7,786 bases of DNA from Clostridiales bacterium. GTDB lineage: Bacteria > Bacillota > Clostridia > Tissierellales > Sedimentibacteraceae. Position 1 is the stretch's first letter, and each line of letters starts with the position of its first letter. The position numbers and the translations under genes were made by a program. The stretch is from NCBI GenBank assembly GCA_003487955.1, contig DNNJ01000386.1, positions 35,797-43,582 of the forward strand, read 5' to 3'. Below, piece by piece: positions 5,097 through 7,786 of the stretch. Under the pieces are notes generated by a model that had not been told where the DNA came from, searched no databases, and saw only the letters and a list, made by a program, of their open reading frames with translations.

Positions 5097-6281
5097 ATGA
5101 TATCACAAGAAATGATTAAATTAGGTACACAAAGATCTGTTATCAGAGAATTATTTGCATATGGTTTGCAGAGAGCAGAAGTTGTCGGAGCAGAAAACGT
5201 TTTGGATTTCAGCCTTGGGAACCCAAGTGTACCGGCTCCGAAGGAAGTGCAAGAAGCCATCATTGACATTGTGAAGAATAACGACCCAATGGTTTATCAC
5301 GGATACAGCACATCGCAGGGACATGCCGGCTGCAGAAAAGCAATTGCTGCAAATTTAAACAAGAGATCCGACACAGCCTATTCACTGAATGATTTATTTA
5401 TCACTTGCGGAGCTGCAGCTTCATTATGCATTACTTTCAGAGCTTTAACAGCATCCGCTGAGGATGAAATAATAGTATTGGCTCCTTATTTTCCTGAATA
5501 TAAAGTGTTTATTGAGGGACAGGGAGCAAAGATGAAATTGGTTCCGGCCCGAAATGATATGAAATTAAATTTAGGAGGAATTAAAGAGGCTGTTAATAAA
5601 AATACTAAAGCCCTTCTTATAAATTCACCCAACAATCCTTCCGGAGTAGTGTATTCAAAGGAAGAAATAAAGGAATTGGCAGATTATTTAAAGAAAATGC
5701 AGCAAGAGCTGGGGCAGACAATCTATTTGATTTCTGACGAGCCCTATAGAGAATTGGTGTATAATGATGAGCCTGTACCGTTTATTCCAAATTATTATGA
5801 CAATACAATTATTTGCTACTCATGGTCAAAATCATTATCATTGCCGGGTGAGCGTATAGGTTATGTCTTGGTAAATGACAAATGCGACGACAACCAAACA
5901 GTAATGGCTGCTGTAGGAGGAGCTGCAAGGTCCCTTGGCTATGTATGTGCTCCTACGCTTTTCCAGCTTGTTATTGAAAAATGTATTGATGTTAAACCAA
6001 ATTTGGAAGTGTACAAGAAAAACAGAGACATTCTTTATGACGCATTGACAGAAATGGGCTATAATGTTGCCAAGCCGGATGGTGCATTTTATTTATTCAT
6101 AGAGGCTCCGAATGGGGATTCCAAACAATTTTCTGAAAAAGCAAAAGAACATGATGTCTTGGTAGTACCTGGAACGGGCTTTGGAACCGGCACACATATA
6201 AGACTTTCTTATTGCGTGGATACTGAAAAATGTGAAAAGGCATTGCCGGTATTTGAAAAGTTAATTAAAGAACTTAAATAG
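5097..6281 (+). CDS. PLP-dependent aminotransferase, class I/II (aspartate aminotransferase-like)
   Basis: This is a fold-type I transaminase that moves an amino group between an amino acid and a 2-oxo acid, using pyridoxal phosphate in the cytosol. The 394-residue protein has the family's usual length. Visible active-site residues are K245 in SWSKSLSLPGERIGY (242-256), which binds PLP; N180 in NSPNNPSG (176-183); D214 and Y217 in SDEPY; and R369 in THIRLSY, which binds the substrate carboxylate. FSLGNPSVPAP lies near the N-terminus. The start at 5097 follows TTGGAGG (5086-5092) by four bases; an in-frame ATG at 5058 lacks such a site. Substrate preference cannot be read from these residues, so calling it AspC or AspB would go too far. 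It has its own promoter and is probably monocistronic. Confidence 0.93.
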   Translation: MISQEMIKLGTQRSVIRELFAYGLQRAEVVGAENVLDFSLGNPSVPAPKEVQEAIIDIVKNNDPMVYHGYSTSQGHAGCRKAIAANLNKRSDTAYSLNDLFITCGAAASLCITFRALTASAEDEIIVLAPYFPEYKVFIEGQGAKMKLVPARNDMKLNLGGIKEAVNKNTKALLINSPNNPSGVVYSKEEIKELADYLKKMQQELGQTIYLISDEPYRELVYNDEPVPFIPNYYDNTIICYSWSKSLSLPGERIGYVLVNDKCDDNQTVMAAVGGAARSLGYVCAPTLFQLVIEKCIDVKPNLEVYKKNRDILYDALTEMGYNVAKPDGAFYLFIEAPNGDSKQFSEKAKEHDVLVVPGTGFGTGTHIRLSYCVDTEKCEKALPVFEKLIKELK

Positions 6282-6303
6282 ACATAAATATATATAAATA
6301 ACC

Positions 6304-6338
6304 AAATGAAGAATGGCGCATTGTGCCATTCTTCATTT
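6304..6338. terminator. Bidirectional terminator between convergent genes
   Basis: Bases 6304-6317 and 6325-6338 are perfect 14-bp inverted arms around a seven-base spacer (GCATTGT). The arms start AAATGAAG and end CTTCATTT, so each strand carries a partly U-rich 3' arm; the T-run beyond it is weak. It lies 22 bases after the aminotransferase stop codon. It also contains the stop codon of the - strand DUF2812 gene (6333-6335), so it can serve both transcripts. Confidence 0.8.
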
Positions 6339-7541
6339 CTGCAAATCATACTTTTCTTCCATCAATGAAATAATCCTTTCAATATCTGCATTACCTGTAT
6401 ATCTAATTTGAATAACCTTCTTATCAAAGCTTGCAAAGATTAACTTTGTTTCTTCACCCTTATCTACATACATCCGGTCAAAAATAATAAACTTTTTTTC
6501 TTCTCCATAATCTACATAAAGCTGGTCAAACTTGCTGTCTTCTATTTTAACAAGCTCATCATCGTACTTATACTCACGATAATAAAAATTAATCAAGTCA
6601 TTTAAAAGTCCTTCAGCCATACCTTTAAAGGCTAATTCATAGTAGTTTATATGTATGCTTGTTGATGTATAGGCGCCGCTGAGCTCATCCTGCATTTCAC
6701 CCTCCACATAGCCACTTTCGCTGATGCTTAATTGCTTAGGAGATAATAAACTCCAATCATAACGCACGTTATGCCAATAATCATAAACAGGACCGGTTTC
6801 AATATCATTTATACTTATAATTGGCATATCCTCAACGGTCATATATTTATACAGTCCTCTTTGTGCTGATGTATAATATGGAGTAAATAATAATGTTATA
6901 ATCATTGCAATTAAATAAACATATAAAATGGATGAAAATATATAACCAAGTTTCCAGTTTTCATTATGTCTTATAGGTATGCCCATAAGCAAAGAATTTT
7001 TTATATTCTTAATTGCAAAATACCCTCTTATTGATTTATATAACACATACATATATGGAATTACTACCATTATATAGGTAAAAGATCTTCGTGTGATTAA
7101 AAATAAATAGGGTTCATCTTGCAAAAAAAATTGATTGAATATTTGAGATGAAAATGATAAAAATAAAATGGTAATTAATATCATATTTTTTTTAAGCTGT
7201 TTGTTGAGCATTTTAAAAGTAAAGCTCTGTTCCATAGGGTCAGTATGAAGCTCCGGTGCATTTAATTCTTCCGGTGAAGAAAAAATATAGAATATTTGAT
7301 TGCTTGCAGCCAATTCCCAGCCGTATTCCTTATATAGGTCAAGCTGCTCCTGTGTAGGGCTTTCTTCTAATATTTCAATTCTATATTTAGTTTTTTTTGG
7401 CTCCCCTTTTTCAAATGTAACTAAAAAGTTACCTACACTTTGCAAATGGAGACCTTTTAAAGCCATATCAGAATACCAGCTTTCATTTTTGCCGTATTCC
7501 CACAATTGACCAAGCTTAAACCTTCTGACTAATTTACTCAT
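6333..7541 (-). CDS. DUF2812 membrane protein, partner of a PadR regulator
   Basis: The function is unknown. The 402-residue protein begins with a cytoplasmic DUF2812 domain (about 5-90). It has the pattern RRFKLG, a WYSDMALKGLHL block (22-33), an FEKGEP turn, a KYRIEIL strand, and LYKEYGWELAASNQIFYIFSSP (69-90). Three membrane segments follow (about 119-139, 152-171 and 198-219), then a C-terminal domain of about 180 residues. With the N-terminus inside, that domain should lie outside the cell. Residues 338-369 are a tandem duplication of 16 residues. The start at 7541 is chosen for AAGGAGG, which ends six bases upstream inside the end of the padR gene; an ATG at 7574 has no such site. It overlaps padR by eight bases, a pairing common in Bacillota that suggests PadR controls this gene. 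Confidence 0.87.
   Translation of the reverse strand: MSKLVRRFKLGQLWEYGKNESWYSDMALKGLHLQSVGNFLVTFEKGEPKKTKYRIEILEESPTQEQLDLYKEYGWELAASNQIFYIFSSPEELNAPELHTDPMEQSFTFKMLNKQLKKNMILITILFLSFSSQIFNQFFLQDEPYLFLITRRSFTYIMVVIPYMYVLYKSIRGYFAIKNIKNSLLMGIPIRHNENWKLGYIFSSILYVYLIAMIITLLFTPYYTSAQRGLYKYMTVEDMPIISINDIETGPVYDYWHNVRYDWSLLSPKQLSISESGYVEGEMQDELSGAYTSTSIHINYYELAFKGMAEGLLNDLINFYYREYKYDDELVKIEDSKFDQLYVDYGEEKKFIIFDRMYVDKGEETKLIFASFDKKVIQIRYTGNADIERIISLMEEKYDLQK
6441..6530 (-). repeat. 48-bp tandem duplication inside the DUF2812 gene
   Basis: Bases 6441-6482 and 6489-6530 are direct repeats at a 48-base offset, with 34 of 42 positions identical by hand alignment. In the protein this gives FDQLYVDYGEEKKFII (338-353) followed by FDRMYVDKGEETKLIF (354-369), with 10 of 16 residues identical. 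The period is a multiple of three, so the frame is kept. Similarity at the DNA level implies the duplication is fairly recent. Confidence 0.85.
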
Positions 7542-7786
7542 CTCGTGCCTCCTTAACAATTTTGCCGTCATCAACCATACTGATTAATCTTTCATATTCC
7601 ATTTTTAAGGCAGTTCTTCCTCCTTCAGTAATAGAATATGTTTTTCTTCTGCCGTCATCATTAATAACAATTATTAATCCATCCTTTTGAAGCCTCGTAA
7701 GAACACCATACAAGGTTCCCGGCCCCATTTTTATTCTTCCCTTTGATACTTCTTCAATTTCTGTCATAAGCTGATAACCATGGTTA
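7534..7786 (-). CDS. PadR-family transcriptional regulator, 5' end cut by the window edge
   Basis: PadR proteins are winged-helix repressors, often released by a small molecule or by cell-envelope stress. The 83 visible residues start with HGYQLMTEIEE, the usual second helix. They continue with GRIKMGPGTLYGVLTRLQKDGLI, the recognition helix region and strand, and the wing INDDGRRKTYSIT. A short tail follows, as in the small PadR-s1 type (about 105 residues), so some 20 N-terminal residues lie beyond the edge. An ATG at 7767 inside the MTEIEE motif is not the true start. The last codons contain the ribosome binding site of the DUF2812 gene, and the TAA (7534-7536) overlaps that gene's start. 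Its promoter and operator lie outside the window. Confidence 0.93.
   Translation of the reverse strand, partial: NHGYQLMTEIEEVSKGRIKMGPGTLYGVLTRLQKDGLIIVINDDGRRKTYSITEGGRTALKMEYERLISMVDDGKIVKEARDE

Noticed and set aside
1..7786. tRNA, rRNA, CRISPR array or insertion sequence
   Set aside because: No cloverleaf, regularly spaced repeat, transposase or terminal inverted repeats with target duplication were seen on either strand.

Overview
The window is A+T-rich DNA from a low-G+C Bacillota. The gene order rplS - rbgA (ylqF) - rnhB, strong GGAGG ribosome binding sites and consensus TTGACA/TATAAT promoters all point there. Protein style suggests the Clostridia/Tissierellia side, and a Sedimentibacter-like organism is a guess only. 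No rRNA, tRNA, transposase, phage gene or CRISPR array is visible. Every gap between genes is under 200 bases.

Bases 1-2184 are a conserved housekeeping block on the + strand. A G+C-richer leader (probably an L19 autoregulatory leader) precedes rplS (ribosomal protein L19), which ends in a hairpin terminator with a GTAA tetraloop. Next come rbgA (50S assembly GTPase) and rnhB (ribonuclease HII), separated by a gap with two degenerate copies of an intergenic repeat. A second strong terminator with a GCAA tetraloop closes the block.

Bases 2201-5015 are a five-gene + strand cassette. A perfect palindrome (TATCGT-AAA-ACGATA) lies just upstream of a near-perfect extended -10 promoter. The genes encode a four-helix DUF2975-type membrane protein, a 74-residue YozG-like Cro/C1 regulator, a 504-residue DUF4173/DUF4153-type polytopic membrane protein, and two small membrane proteins (81 and 100 residues). 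Spacing is tight: two junctions overlap and the others are 10-11 bases. It looks like one transcription unit in which a minimal DNA-binding protein is made with four membrane proteins and controls the unit through the palindrome. The function is unknown, and this is the best candidate here for an undescribed system.

Bases 5028-6338 hold a separately promoted fold-type I PLP aminotransferase with all key active-site residues. It ends at a perfect 14-bp hairpin that also serves the convergent genes on the - strand.

Bases 6333-7786 (- strand) carry a PadR-family regulator, cut by the window edge, overlapping by 8 bases a 402-residue DUF2812 membrane protein. The latter contains a recent-looking 48-bp (16-residue) tandem duplication. 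The window thus holds two independent modules that pair a small sensor-less regulator with membrane proteins of unknown function, on either side of a metabolic enzyme.
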